From Emydura subglobosa (taxonomy: Eukaryota; Chordata; Testudines; Chelidae): DNA of 64,000 nt. Numbering within the stretch: the first letter of the stretch is position 1; the number at the start of each line of letters is the position of its first letter. Of this stretch, positions 1 through 12,604 are shown one piece after another. The stretch spans positions 1,835,236 to 1,899,235 of the forward strand of contig ML679969.1 in assembly GCA_007922225.1 (NCBI GenBank), in the 5' to 3' direction. The notes beneath the pieces were generated by a model. That model saw nothing but the letters and a program-made list of their open reading frames with translations. It was not told where the DNA came from and did not search any database. Both the position numbers and the translations under genes were made by a program.

Positions 1-859
1 TATTGTTTTATCTAGACCAGTGGGTGTTTGGATTGAAGTGTTTGGGAAACTCCACTTGAGATAACAGGTTTGTGCATATCAATTTCTGTCGATGAAATGA
101 TGGACTTTATATGAGCTGGTACTGCACAGAAGGAAAGAGCTGGGCAGTACAAGAGCACATTTCTGGGGACAAGTCTGGGACTGGGAATTTGCTGATGTCA
201 CTCTGCGATACAATTCAGGAGTGGCTGGCTAGACACACTCCTATAACTCAGTTGGGAGTAATTTACATGCTAGAGGCTGTGTGTGAGCAAGGCCAGGAGT
301 GGTTGCTCTCACAGCGAAGCAGTGTAAAAGGCACTCCAGATTGGAGAATTGAAGGGACACAGCAGTTCAGATTGTACCCTACGTAATGCTAATGAATCTT
401 CTTCTAATATTAACAATAATGTTCTTTCCATCACTTACTGGTAAACATTAGAAGCATGTTGCAGTTAAGGAGAATGAATAATCTCCCATTCTATTCTAAG
501 ACCATTAGTTTCCAGATGTGATGCACATCTGTTCAACCATACAATATTGAAGTAATAGCTATTGGGCATATACTATATATTGGCAAGATCATTGTTTCGG
601 TTTTCCCTTCAAATGATTGTTAGACAGCTATCCCTGTGTGTGTGTGTGTGCGTGGGTGGGCGGGTGGGGGGGTGGGGGGGTGGTGATATGATAGATTGAC
701 CGCATCTTGATCACAGGAATCCAATAGGTTGTATCTAGCTGGCTGTTGAGCTGCCATAGGGGTGACTTGGGGAATTACAACAGACGAGCAAGTCTTACAT
801 CTGTACCCAATAAGTTGGTTGAAATGATAACTAAAAACGGAACAACAAAACACCTAGAA
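1..859. other. Non-coding DNA, probably within ZBTB17 intron 2
   Basis: I recognise no exon or named repeat here apart from a GT-rich, then G-rich, simple tract at about 636-684. The small open frames lack coding character. Confidence 0.5.
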
Positions 860-1375
860 GATCATGATATGATAGTCTCACATCTCACTGATGTATCAGA
901 ATTCTTTGAAGCAGTGGTTTAAGGAGAACCAGTGAACATTCCTTATGTTGACTTCAAAAAAACCTTTCACCAGGTTCCGCACAAGAAGCTACTAAAGGAG
1001 TTAAGTATTCATGAAGGGAGAGGCACGGCCTTGTCATGGATTAAAAACTGGCTAAGAGACAGAAAATAAATAAGAATAAGGATAAATGGCCAGTTTTCAT
1101 CAACAAGGATTAATAGTGGGGTACCTCAAGGATCCTACTAGGTTCCGTGTTTAATATATTTATTAATAATCTGGAAATGGGGGTGGAATGAACGGGAAGT
1201 GAGAAGGCAACCTTTGCAGATGGCATAGTTATTTAGGCTAGTCAAGCCCAGAAAAGACAGAGAAACTTCAGAGCTTAGTCAAGCTAGGTGAATGGACGGT
1301 AGGATGGCAGATGAAATTCAGTGCAGGTACATGCCAAGCAATGCACATTGGAGGGACAAATTTTAACCTAACAGG
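860..1375 (+). mobile_element. CR1 LINE fragment (reverse transcriptase region)
   Basis: Degenerate CR1 reverse-transcriptase sequence. Traces of a conserved block (VDFKKTFHQVPHKKLL) and of the VPQGS motif are visible but interrupted by stops. It has no 3' end and is a broken internal fragment. Confidence 0.65.
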
Positions 1376-1464
1376 TTCATGAATCTAGCAGAGTTCTAAA
1401 CTAATTGTATCAACTTGGGAAAGAGTTCAGGACATCACCGTGGACAATTCAATGGAGACCTCTA

Positions 1465-1678
1465 CTCAACAGGACACTGGGCTCAGTGGGCCGTGGATCT
1501 GATCCAGCCTGGCATTTCCAGTGTTCAGGAGGAACGTCACTCTCCCCATTCCAGCTCCAATGTTTCTAGGAGGCTTTGCACACTCGGGGTCCGAGCCGGA
1601 GCTGGTGTGAACTGGTGCGGCTCCACTGACTTCAACAGGCTACTCTGATTTACACCAGCTGAGGATCTGGCCTATGGC
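1465..1678. repeat. Fragment of fold-back repeat family
   Basis: The ends carry GATCTGATCC-like and ACACCAGCTGAGGATCTGGCC sequence, resembling the terminal repeats of the complete element at 31425-31770. Boundaries are approximate. Confidence 0.3.
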
Positions 1679-1728
1679 TCATCCCCCAAGTGCAGCCTTG
1701 GCTTCTCCCTGGAGCCTCATCTGCATAC

Positions 1729-1935
1729 CTGCTGCATTGCTGATGTCGAGATGCACCACGTCCTTCTGATCCACAAACAACATCCTGAAGTACTCGCTGC
1801 AGGCTGCCAGCACGGCCTTGTGGGCCTTGAAGTCAATGCCGTCCACCACGAAGGTGCAGTCACACAGCAAGCCCAGCTGCCTCTGCTGGTTCAGCTGCTC
1901 CAGGACCTGCTTGCTGTGCTGAGGGAAATCCATGG
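1729..1935 (-). CDS. ZBTB17: ZBTB17 (MIZ1) first coding exon, start of BTB/POZ domain
   Basis: ZBTB17 is a BTB/POZ zinc-finger transcription factor that binds core promoters and partners MYC and BCL6. The exon starts after a strong minus-strand acceptor (pyrimidine tract then CTCAG) with two untranslated bases, then the ATG at 1933-1931 in a CCATGG context. It encodes 68 residues plus one base, beginning MDFPQHSKQVLEQLNQQRQ and including LCDCTFVVDG, FKAHKAVLAACSEYF and HLDISNAA, nearly identical to the human N-terminus as I remember it. It ends at a GTATGC donor at 1728, in phase 1. This covers the first half of the BTB fold; the rest of the BTB domain and the C2H2 fingers must lie beyond the left edge. 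Open frame to the left of 1729 on the minus strand is intron. Confidence 0.95.
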
Positions 1936-2914
1936 CTGAGGAGAGAAAGCACAACCACCTGGGTGATGACAGCCTACACTCAGTCCCTCCAGCTACGTAC
2001 TTAGAAGCTGGTCCTGCCACTGGGTGCGCAAGGAGCAAGCCAGACTCTATTAAAATGCATTTTTATGATGTGAAAGTGCTGACGGATGGTGCTTAAAACT
2101 GAAGCATGGCACAGACCCGCTTCCACCTACGGGCCTCGGCCTGGAACTGGAGGAACCAACGTCAGGGTTGTTGGGAGTTGGGAGTGCTCTGCACTTCTGC
2201 AAATCTGACCCGGTGTCTCATGGTACCCAGAACCACTGAGGAACACACAAAGACCACACTTTGGTATGAAGTGGAGCAGACTGCAGAAGCTCTCATCTTC
2301 AGTATGAAGGCGATGGTCATAGAGACTACGCTGCCGTGGGAAGCGTCATCTTTATCCAAGTGGGAGGGCTGGGCACAGACCACACTAGAATTCTTTGGGC
2401 TATACATGGCCACCTACACAAAAGGAATCCTCTGTCTTTACACACATCCTTCCAAACTCCAATTCAAGAGCAAGGTTTAACTCAAACAAGCTGCCCCATG
2501 CAGTTCAGTGTGCTTTAAAGAGCAGTCACCCCTGACTGATCATCAAACTGGAGAGCAGACAAACCACACTTCATAGCGCTATCCCAAGGGAGGCAGGAAA
2601 GGAGGTGGGTGTTGCAATGCATAGAAGGCATCCTGCCTTTCAATAAGCTGAGGAAGTAATTCTTGTTGAAAGCACCTCTCACAGCCAAGTGGAATGCAGT
2701 GGGGGGTAGACTCCATCTGGGCTAAGCTGAATGCTACAGAGAGCTTCGTGCACTGGCAAACTGCAGCTTCAGTCTTTCAATTGGATCTGTACGGGCAGAC
2801 CCTTGTGCCTGCACAGAGGCCGGCTGGGCTCCAGACAGGTGCAAGGGTCTGTCCGTGTGGATTCAGTTGCAAGAGAGGGGCCTTAGTGTAGATTTCACAA
2901 GGAGTCCTGGGAAA

Positions 2915-4098
2915 GGAGAGACGGTCCTCTCATGAATCGTAAATTATTAAAAGACAGGAAGCAAAGGGTAGGAATAAATGGTCAGTTTTCACACTGCAGA
3001 GAGGTAAATAGTGGTGTCCCCCAGGGATCTGTGCTGGGACCCATGCTATTCATAAATGATCTGGAAAAAGGGGTAAACAGTGAAGTGGCAACATCTGCAG
3101 GCAATACAAAAGTACTCAAGACGGTTGAGTCCAGCGCAGACTGAGAATAGCGACAAAGAGATCTCACTAAACTGGGTGACTGGGCAATAAAATGGCACAT
3201 GAAATTCAGTGTTGACAAATGCAAAGTAATCATGATCCCACACTATACAAACAAAATGGTCAGATCTAAATTAGCTGTTACCACTTAAGAAAGATTTTGG
3301 AGTCATTGTGATTAGTTCTCTGAAAATATCTCCTCAATGTGCAGCGGCAGTCACAAAGCTAACAGAATGTTAGGAACCATTAGGAAAGGGATAGATAAGG
3401 CAGAAATATCATAATACCATTATATAAATCCATGGTACGCCCACACCGTGAATACTGTGTGCAGATCTGGTTGCCTCATTTCAAAAAAGATATATTAGAA
3501 TTGGAAAAGGTACAGAGAAGGGCAGCAAAAATGATTAGGGTATGAAACAGCTTTCACATGAGGAGAGATTAAAAAGACTGGAACTTTTCATCTTGGAAAA
3601 GAGACGACTAAGGAGGATATAACAGAGGTTTATAAAATCATGACTGGTGTGGAGAAAGTGAATAAGGAAGTGTAATTTACTCCTTCACATAACACAAGAA
3701 ACAAGGGTCACCCAATAAAATTAATAGGCAGCAGGTTTAAAACAAACAAAATGAAGTATTTTTTTGTCCAACGTACAGTCGACCTGTGGAACACATTGCC
3801 AGGGGATGTTGTGAAGGGACAAAACTATAACAGGGTTAAAAAGAATTAGATAAGTTCATGGAGGATAGGTTGGTCCATCGATGGCTATTAGCCAAATTGG
3901 TCAGGGGTGCACCCCCATGCTCTGGCAGTCCCTAGCCTCTGGCTGCCAGAAGCTGGGAATGGGCGACATGGGATGGATTACTTGACGATTGCCTGCTCTG
4001 TTCTTTCCCTTGGAAGCACCTGGCATTGGCCACTGTCAGAAGACAAGACACTGGGCTAGATGGACCATTGGTCTGACCCAGTACAGCTGTTCTTATGT
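2915..4098 (+). mobile_element. CR1 LINE, 5'-truncated, with 3' end
   Basis: Starts inside the reverse-transcriptase region (SGVPQGSVLGPMLFINDL readable) and continues through the typical turtle CR1 3' region, ending GATGGACCATTGGTCTGACC, CAGTACAGCTGTTCTTATGT. Multiple stops and frameshifts make it dead. Confidence 0.9.
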
Positions 4099-4106
4099 AC
4101 TATCTG

Positions 4107-4205
4107 GAAGAGTCATAGATTTACAGATTCTAAGGTCAGAAAAAAGATCATTGTGATCATCTAATCTGACCTCCTGTGTAACACAGGCCATAGGATTCCC
4201 CAAAA
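4107..4205 (+). repeat. Interspersed repeat of unassigned family, copy 1
   Basis: About 95 bases containing GATCATCTAATCTGACCTCC and ACACAGGCCATAGGATT. It matches a second copy at 11985-12095. I cannot name the family. Confidence 0.6.
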
Positions 4206-5286
4206 CAATTCCTGTTAGAATTAGAGGGGCTCTTTTAGATAAACAGATAAGATTTTGAGAGGATACAGTCTTTATTTTGAGTTATATAATTATCATGTTA
4301 TCTATTATAATATAAAACTGGTGTGTGTAATTTCATGCACATAGTCCGTATCCTTTTCCTCATGACTTCCAACCCTTATCAAAATGCAAAATATTTCAAG
4401 CACAAAAAAGGGCAGCTGAACCCAAAGGAAAACCTTGAAAGAACAGTCTGTGACTCATCTTCTCATTTAGAAAAAAATCAAGGCCGTTTGCAGGAGAGAG
4501 AGACATCTCTCAAGAGCTCATCTGCTCTCACTGATTATTCGCCACCTGAAATCCTAATCCTCTATTTGTGACTCACTTGCACAGCAGCTAGCTACAATGT
4601 CACAAACACAGGGTTTACCGTTTCAAATGAGGAATAGGGAGCAGGAACTGATACTAAAATATATGGATAAATTAATAAATAAAAAATGAATCAAAGACCC
4701 TGTATTCCTGCCCCTGTTAATGAAGGCTAGAGGAAAAGAGAAAGGCAGAAAATGAGGTTTTTTAACTGAAGAACTCTTATAACAGAACAGAATTAGATAA
4801 ACCACAGGAAATGATAGAAACAGAACAAAAAGTGCCCTCTGGAAAGGGGTATATGACATTCAACATCCTTTCACGCTCAAAATGGGCTTTAAAAATTGGT
4901 ATATACTTTGTGCATGCCTGCAGCATTAGTAAAGAGGATCAAATCTCAATGACATATAGAGAAGAAACCAACTTCAATGTTTCTAACTCCTGCTAAGATT
5001 TATCCAGGTGAAAAATTTCTGATCAGAACACATAGGAAAGAGTGCATTTTCAAACTCAAAGTAACTCAAAAAAAGTTGCACCAAATATGATTGCATTTCC
5101 CAAAACCAATTCAGATTTGGGCCAGGACCCAAAACCAGGTAATTTCAGCCCAAGCATCATCTGCTGAGAAAGTTCTGAAGTGGGATGGGCTGGGGAAAGA
5201 ATTATGAACAGGCAATGCATGGATTCAACCCTACTGATAGCAGGCAAGCGATCAGTCTTGAGCAGACGGTTTTATACTGTAGGGTA

Positions 5287-5554
5287 TAAGGGCTTGTCTA
5301 TACTTGAAATGCTACAGTCGCAGAGATACGCCGCTGTACTGCTTCAGTGTAGACACTTCCTATGCTGGTGGGAGGGGTCTTCCCGTCAGTGTAGGTAATT
5401 TACCTCCCCAAGAGGCTGTAGTATGTCAATGGAAGAAGTCTTCCATCAACCTAGCGCTGTCTACACTGGGGTTAGGTCACCTTAAATACTTCACTCAGGT
5501 GTAGATTCTTCATAGCTAGGTCGACCTAACTTTTTAGCATAGACCAGGCCTCCA
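5287..5554 (+). mobile_element. MITE with imperfect terminal inverted repeats
   Basis: The left end AGGGCTTGTCTATACT and the reverse complement of the right end AGGCCTGGTCTATGCT agree at 13 of 16 positions. The interior (GTCGACCTAACT, GTGTAGACAC) matches a family I know from turtle genomes. No convincing target-site duplication was found. Confidence 0.65.
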
Positions 5555-7744
5555 CTAGAGTCAAAGCAGGATAAGGATAAAGTCCTTTCCTCATGGCCTC
5601 CATTATCCCTTGTTACCAATAGCTGAGGCACTATGTTGGTCTGGGTGCAAGACCTGGTTTGAAAACTCACTTACTCCAGAAGGAAACTAGAGGTGTTTGG
5701 CAATCTTCCTCTGGCTGGATTACAACTGTTCATATGATATAATTTTAAGGCAGAGGCCACAGCAGAATTGGACAGCCAGAAAGTAGTTGGAAAATTACAG
5801 CCTGACGTCACAACAGACCCACAACATGATGTCAAGGTGTCATGACCACTTTGTGGCTGCATGACTCCATCCAATGCAACAGCTGCATTTTCTCCTGCCC
5901 CAGGCTGCTCTGGAGGCATAGAAAGGATCACAACTGCCAGGGTTGATGGGGTCAGCACGCAGTCTTGCATATGTCAAGCAGCATGGCGAGTACTCCTCTG
6001 ATTAGCCATCCGGTATGCGTTTCCCAAGACCACAGGAAGTGAGGAGGACTCCACAAAAACCACATTCAGAGCCTTCAAGAGTCTGATGCAGCTCTAGCAT
6101 CATGGGTTGAGCATTGTTGTTGCTCAGATTATGCCTAGCACGAGTCATCCAATGGCTACCAAGACTGATTCAAGGAACAACAGAGGTAGCCCTGCTCTTG
6201 GCAAGTTCAAAGAGATGCATGTGATCACAAACACGCTCATGAATGTAGAGTGATAATATGCAATGAAGATCATGATGTATTTACGGGGAGAGACCTGATA
6301 TGACTCCCAAAGCTGTAAAGAACAGCCCCAAATAAACATAGGTTAGAGAGAATCCTCTAACTTAAAGCACAATCCTGTAATCATGGGTTTCTATGGTAGC
6401 AAGTTAGCCTGCTGCCTGTGGCAGACTAGGAAAGCACCCTAAGGTAACAGCTCTGGGGTACATGAGGAAAGCGACAGGTGAAAGTTCTTCTTCCTGGCAA
6501 ATTAGAAGCCCTGGAATCAACTTCTAAACCAAAATGCAATCCAAAAGTTTTCTTTAGTGGATATTTTCTTCAAGAAAGATACAGTTACTGCTGCAGGCTC
6601 TGACTTATTTTCTTACAGCACTTGTGCTTCAGTGCTAACAAAATTCCATCTGGGCAGAAATGCCTCTCATTGTGTCCTTTGGCTACACCATGACAGCGTG
6701 CCTGGCCTGCTTGTTTCTTCAGAATCAAAGCCCTCCACATGAAATCTGCTTTGAAGACTAACGGTTATACTTGCTGTTTACATCTGATGTGGTTTGCCAG
6801 AACAAGCTATCAGATTGTTAATCAGGGCTCCAAATATTCACAAGACACCGAGGCCAGAACCAGCAGATAAGAACTAATAACCAGAAGCCAGTACAAAGAT
6901 AAGAGGAGGCTGTAGTCCAAGCACCGACCTGCTCCATCGTGTAGTCTCTGTGACCTTGCTATCGTACTGCGGAAAGCAGCTGCAACTTAATGGCCTGCAT
7001 CTGAACAAAATTGGGGCATCCCTGACTTACAAACTGTAAGATGATAGAGGGATCCAGATATCAAGATATGTATACATTTTGACAATATCTAGCTTGCTCC
7101 AAAATTTTACAGTGCCTAGTCATTTTGTGTCTAAGGCCAAGGACGTCATATCTTAAATGTATCAAGTGTGCCATGCTACCAAATTGATTTGATTCTCATG
7201 ATCACCTTGGGGTCTTCCTCACATGAATGCTGAGATGTAACCTTTCCAAATCTTCAGCCATCCCTGGGTGGCAATTTGCTGCAAGACTTTTACAAATTTA
7301 TTAAAGTAACAGTATCAAGGATCACCAAGAGTGATAATGAGCAGGGAAGGCCAGATGTGTTCTAATTATAGAGACAGGATGACAAGTGATAAGGAAGGCT
7401 CAATAAGAATAAAAAAACTCTCACTTAGCATTAAGTTGTAAAAAAAAGACACTAAAATCTGCTTGCATCTGCCAAAAGAAATCAAGGGAGTAGCAGTGGC
7501 TCATCCGCAACTGTCAAAGAGCCAAGAAGACCAGATGTACCAATCCAGCCTATTGCATTTATCACATTTCAAGACAGAAAGAAGCTTTTTACTTTCTATC
7601 AAGTTTGTTACAGAGAACAGAAGCTATTTTCCCTCCAAAGACTTAGTTAACTCCTTTTGAACCCCATTTATACTAACCCCTCCTATTGGTGTACTAACAT
7701 CACCACCACATTGTACTTCTATAAAAGCACCTTTTATCTCTGCC

Positions 7745-7955
7745 TCTCAAAGTACTTTGCAAACATTAGTAAACTCAGCCTCACAATAATCCTGGAAGTA
7801 TTCTCTCAATGTTACAAGCAAATCAACAGAGGCACTGGGAGCTCACATGACTTGCCCATGGTGACACAGCAAGTACATAGCAGAGTCGCATATAGAGCCC
7901 AGGTCTCCTGACTCTTGGTCCTGTGTTTTAAACACTAGACCGTCCTGCCTCTAAT
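7745..7955 (-). repeat. MIR-type SINE remnant
   Basis: Antisense SINE: ACTTTGCAAACATTAGTAAA, then GACTTGCCCATGGTGACACA and CAGGTCTCCTGACTCTTGGT, followed by the tRNA-like end. Confidence 0.7.
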
Positions 7956-9366
7956 GAAAATGTATTTCCTGTAACTACTAGCTCCACTTCTGAAAGAAAT
8001 TCTGCCTCTAGCGCCCAGATCTTTGAGATAAAATTCACCAGCCCTCGGGGGGGAAAAGGGAAAACTAGCTCTTGAAAAGGCCCCTTTTGGTTACACTGGG
8101 AGCAGTTTTGACTTGCTCATGAGGTTCAGTGCAGCCTTGGAAGAGTGCTTCATTGCAGCCTAATTAGTTTTGTGGTTCTGCTGCCACTGCTGGGAAAGTG
8201 TTGGTGTGATTGCATGGACAGGAAATTTTGCAAGAGTTCCCTCTTCTTGGCAACTGGGAAACTGCCATTCTCGTCTGTTGAAGTTCTTACATGGCACCTG
8301 TCACTTGGTATCTGAGTTTATGTGGAAGACTTGGCATGCCTGTGTTCTTGTAGCACATAAAAATCCGCCATCCCTTTTTTAGCCAGCCATCTCTCATATG
8401 AGCAAGTCTGATTGTCACGCTGCCACCTGCCATACTCCACTAGGTACCTTTTTCTGTCCCTAGCTGCTTAAACTCACAAAGCCTCAGTCTCTGATATGCA
8501 ACCAGGCTTTTTTTATTCACTCCGGCAGTACAGCCATGTATCAGCCTTTCACAAAGTCAAACATGCAGGTTGTCAGTATAACAACAGCTCCTTCTGTTAC
8601 TGCTTTAAAGAGCTATCCCATTTCCTAGACACTACCTCCTTTCTGAGAATACATTAGCTCAATACACTTCAACCTTCCATCATTGATTGATTTGGAGAAT
8701 ATGTGGATCTATAATCTGGTGTTCTAATTATACAGGATGGAAATTTCCATCCGAAACAGTGAAGTCATGAGATGAGGTTACAGCACATATTATTTTATTC
8801 TAAAGTAATGAATCCCACTAAAACTGTTAAGATCCATTTTCTTTAGGTACCTCAAGACCCCTCATTCTGAGAGATTCAAAACTGGTCCTGGCAGGGTATG
8901 AGACATACTTGAATTTTCTGGATGCCTCTGGTTCTACACCTTACCGGTGTTTCTAGGACAAAATCAATTTCCTAATGTTCTGGATCTTCTGTGTCCATTT
9001 TTAAATATGGGCAATGCACTGGCCTCTCCATAAACCAACGGATACTTCAAAAGATTCCAAGAGATGATACATCCCGTAGTGACGACAAGCATGTAATAAA
9101 CAGTATTCACCATGGCCTCCCCTGCACTCTGACCACCACCACACCTTCTTCAGGACAACTTCAGACAAGCCAATCCCCCAAGCAGCTTCAAACAGCTGCC
9201 CTTTTTCCTAACTTGCCACCAAGATATTTCCTTCTTTTCTTCAAAATGGGGATGTTTCCTTCACCCCACAGCCTGCTCCCCCCAAAACGACACTGACCCC
9301 AAGCCCAGCAAAAAGCAATATGTAGTTGACAGCCAGTAACAGGTTCAGGTTCCAATATGTTATGAT

Positions 9367-9445
9367 CAGAGCCCTGCAAATCTCTTTATATCCTCAGACC
9401 GCTTTTGTGGATTGGATACAAATTTTGTATCCGTGCAGGGCTCTT
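9367..9445. mobile_element. 79-bp hAT-like MITE with perfect 8-bp target-site duplication
   Basis: Left end CAGAGCCCTGCA and right end GCAGGGCTCTT form inverted repeats. GTTATGAT occurs directly at 9359-9366 and again at 9446-9453. Eight-base duplications and a CAGAG-type terminus are hAT features. Confidence 0.8.
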
Positions 9446-9908
9446 GTTATGATTCCATAAGATTGAAATGGGAGCTGCACACCACTGGAAAAGGAGATTC
9501 TCTTTTCCAATGGAATAAACAGCACTAGCTTCCAGCCCTGGAAGGTCCTGAGAGCTGGGACTTTAAAATCAAGACATTTATATCAAAGGGTTATTTCAAG
9601 TCATATTTAAAAGATGTTTAATATTCTAATTATAATTTTCCCCTACTTCTGATCCCTATAAAATTGGACTCAAGGTAGCTGGGCTTTATAAATAAAGGGA
9701 TACAAGAAATAGCCTCAATGTATATGTTTTAAGAATTCTAAACTTTTCTGCAATCATTTTTCTGTAAAGTCTGTGGCCTATGTAGAGTACATGACAGGAT
9801 GGTATTGTATGAAGGATTTTACTGACATCTAGTTGGGATGATCTGCATAACTCACTTAAACTATAACTTAAATATTTGGTCAGGTAAAAGGTATCACCAC
9901 TCCTGCCC

Positions 9909-9938
9909 CCAAAAACACAAACACACACACACACACAC
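9909..9938. repeat. (CA)n simple repeat
   Basis: Tract of mostly CA dinucleotides, with one AAA interruption near the left end. Confidence 0.9.
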
Positions 9939-10144
9939 CACTATACACCTTCCTTGTGTGGCTGGAGATATTTTCTTTGAAGTCTTAAAATGTTAGCATA
10001 CAACAAAACAGAAGATCATTCATTAAAATTATTCAGAGCTCACAGCCAGTGAGAACTGAATTTTACAGAACTGAAGAAGGTTCAGACCCATTTGATTAAT
10101 ATTTCAATAATACATTTCGTAACACTTCACACTTTCCATAAGAG

Positions 10145-10300
10145 AGCATCATCATCCCTATTTTTATAGATGAGGACACTGATGCATGAAGAGGTTAAAT
10201 GACTTCCCCAAGGTCACAGAGATGGGACTAGAACCCACATCTCACACTACCCAGTCCTGCACCTTATGCTTTACACCATACTGCCCTCTGAAGTACTGCT
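10145..10300 (-). repeat. MIR-type SINE remnant
   Basis: Antisense SINE: ATAGATGAGGACACTGATGC, GACTTCCCCAAGGTCACAGA, then AGAACCCACATCTCA and the tRNA-like end. Confidence 0.7.
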
Positions 10301-10861
10301 GGGAACTTTTTGTCAGTAGGGGTTCACTATGCATGGGAACAATTGTTCAATTTAGCCATGATTATTTTTACAGAATGGTCCATAGTTAATGGTAAAATGC
10401 CATTTCAATGTTGCTTTATATTAAAAGGTGATGACTATCAAATATGTAGAGCATAGCTGAGATGCCATGATGATTATTAACACCGATAAAAGATAGGCTC
10501 TGTTTAAAGTTACACAGAAAGGGAAAAATAATCTTTTGGGAACATTAGCCCACATTCCTACTGTTAGATGAAACGAGGGAAGGAACCAGTGTGATGAATC
10601 CATCAAGGAGAAAGCCATAGACATCTGATGCAGAAGGCAAACTTCACTGGCAATTCTGGTTCACATCAGTCATACAACCTCTAAGAATTCTTTGGCTTGG
10701 TCAATTTCTCCTATACTACATTTCATTTTAGTGTTATATTATGCCATACAAATACTATAGTGAATATGATGCTGTTGGGATAATAACCAATACAGCTGCT
10801 GTCACATGATAAATAGTGATGTTTTTACTCATCCTACCCACCTCAGAACAATGGTCTACTG

Positions 10862-11050
10862 CAGTAGTTCTCAGCCTGTGGTCTGCGGGGGGTCTGTGAA
10901 AGATTGTTGTTATCACAGAACAGTGATTTTCAGTCTGTGGTCAGTGGACCCTGGGGGTCCACAGACCATATCTAAGATTTGCACAGGGGTCTGCACTTCC
11001 ACTTGAAATTTTTTATGGGTCTGCAAATGAAAGAAGGTTGAAAACTACCG
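10862..11050. mobile_element. 189-bp hAT-like MITE with 8-bp target-site duplication
   Basis: Left end CAGTAGTTCTCAGCCT and reverse-complemented right end CGGTAGTTTTCAACCT agree at 13 of 16 positions. Flanks GTCTACTG (10854-10861) and GTCTATTG (11051-11058) differ by one base. A second terminus-like sequence CAGTGATTTTCAGTCTGTGG at 10921 repeats the left end internally. Confidence 0.8.
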
Positions 11051-11199
11051 GTCTATTGGAGCCCATTATATCATGCATATTAACACAATACTTGCTCTCA
11101 GTGAGCTGCATGTCTCATTTCCTAGATATAGCTTAATTACTGCTTTATTGCTTTTTTCCCCTTTAAACAGTAAATACATGTTAATATGGTGAGAGGAAG

Positions 11200-11390
11200 G
11201 ACTGCCCAGGGGTTAGGGTGCCAGCCTGGGACTTGAGTAACCTGGATATGATTCCTTGCTCTGCATGTGTTACCTGGGGCAAGTCGCTTAGTTGCTGTTG
11301 GCTTATTTATAAATTAGGAATAATAGCACTTTCCTACTTCACAGCCCTGTTGTGAGGGTAAATACAGTGAAGGCGCTCAGATACTAAGAT
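11200..11390 (+). repeat. MIR-type SINE remnant
   Basis: Sense SINE: tRNA-like start GGTTAGGGTGCCAGCCTGG, then GGGGCAAGTCGCTTAG and CAGCCCTGTTGTGAGGGTAA. Confidence 0.7.
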
Positions 11391-11984
11391 AGAGAAATCA
11401 TTTATCTTAGAAGCCTCTAGACATAAACTCGTTTATAGAATTTTGTATCTGACTGCTGTGTGTCATACCACTGCTGTGTGTCATACCATAAGTGGCTGTC
11501 TTGGATAAATTCAATAAAAAGCTGCATTTTAAAATACAAAACCACTGCCCCAAAGTCAATCTACTCCCTAAAAGGAAAACCAAGTTGGACTGCATATATG
11601 ACACTACTTTATCAGGTCTCTGTTCTATTCGCAATCTATACTGTGACCATCAAAGTGATATTCGGGTGCCTTGGGTAAAATAAAAAGCAAGGTAACTCAA
11701 TTCCCAGAGTTCAGTGGAGTCTAGACTGATAGCAACCTTGGAATCTTACCTTCCCAAATCACATGAGTAGTGTTTCCCTTTCAATCCTGCTCTGACACTG
11801 CTGTCAAGTCTTTTATTACTGTATCAATCATAGTGATGGAAAGCTCAGCACCAGACACCTGCATTTGTGGCATGCAGCTAGAGATAAATAAATCTGCTAA
11901 ACTTAAATTAAACCTGCCAAGTGAGTACTGACTCATTACTGCATATGGGGAACCAGAGACCAGCCAAAGATACGAAACATCAGA

Positions 11985-12095
11985 GTCACAGAGTTTAAGG
12001 CTAGAAGGAACCACCGATCATCTAGTCTGACCTGACCTCATGTATATCACAGGCCCTAACGATCACCCAGCACCTGCACATTAAACCCACCACGT
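11985..12095 (+). repeat. Interspersed repeat of unassigned family, copy 2
   Basis: Contains GATCATCTAGTCTGACCT and ATCACAGGCCCTAACGATC, colinear with 4107-4205. Confidence 0.6.
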
Positions 12096-12604
12096 GGAAT
12101 CAGAACAAAGTATTAGAGTCTTCAGGAGACTAAACTGTTGTGTGCCACAGGCAAAGAACAGGAGGGATGGAGGGGTACCACTGCCCCACGCCCCTGCAAT
12201 GGCTGGGAATTGATGAAATGAGATATACACAGACTAGACAAACAAAGCTAAGGTGGTCTCTCCCTTGGGATCACCCACATGTGGCTATGTTTTCAGTGGA
12301 CCTTGTATTCCAGTGGTGGAACTGTGGTGCCCACTGAAATCGTGGATAATGCCTAGGGGGGCTGGCAGAGGGTGTTGAGAGAGTTTCTCTTGGTGGTCAG
12401 GTGAGTGGCAAACAAACTGCACAGGCAGGTCATAATTTGGATTATTTGAGGGAATTTTGATCTGAATTCATTCCTGTGCAGCTAAATGTTAACACAGGGT
12501 CACAGTTCAGATTGCATGTGGAACCTCAACTCTGAATTTTACTGATAGAATTAATCAGTGCTATGTGTACATGTAAGTCACTAGGAAGAAGCTCCCACAC
12601 TGCT

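Noticed and set aside
2932..3144. ORF with VPQGSVLGPMLF reverse-transcriptase motif as a host gene
   Set aside because: It is part of a truncated, stop-ridden CR1 LINE.
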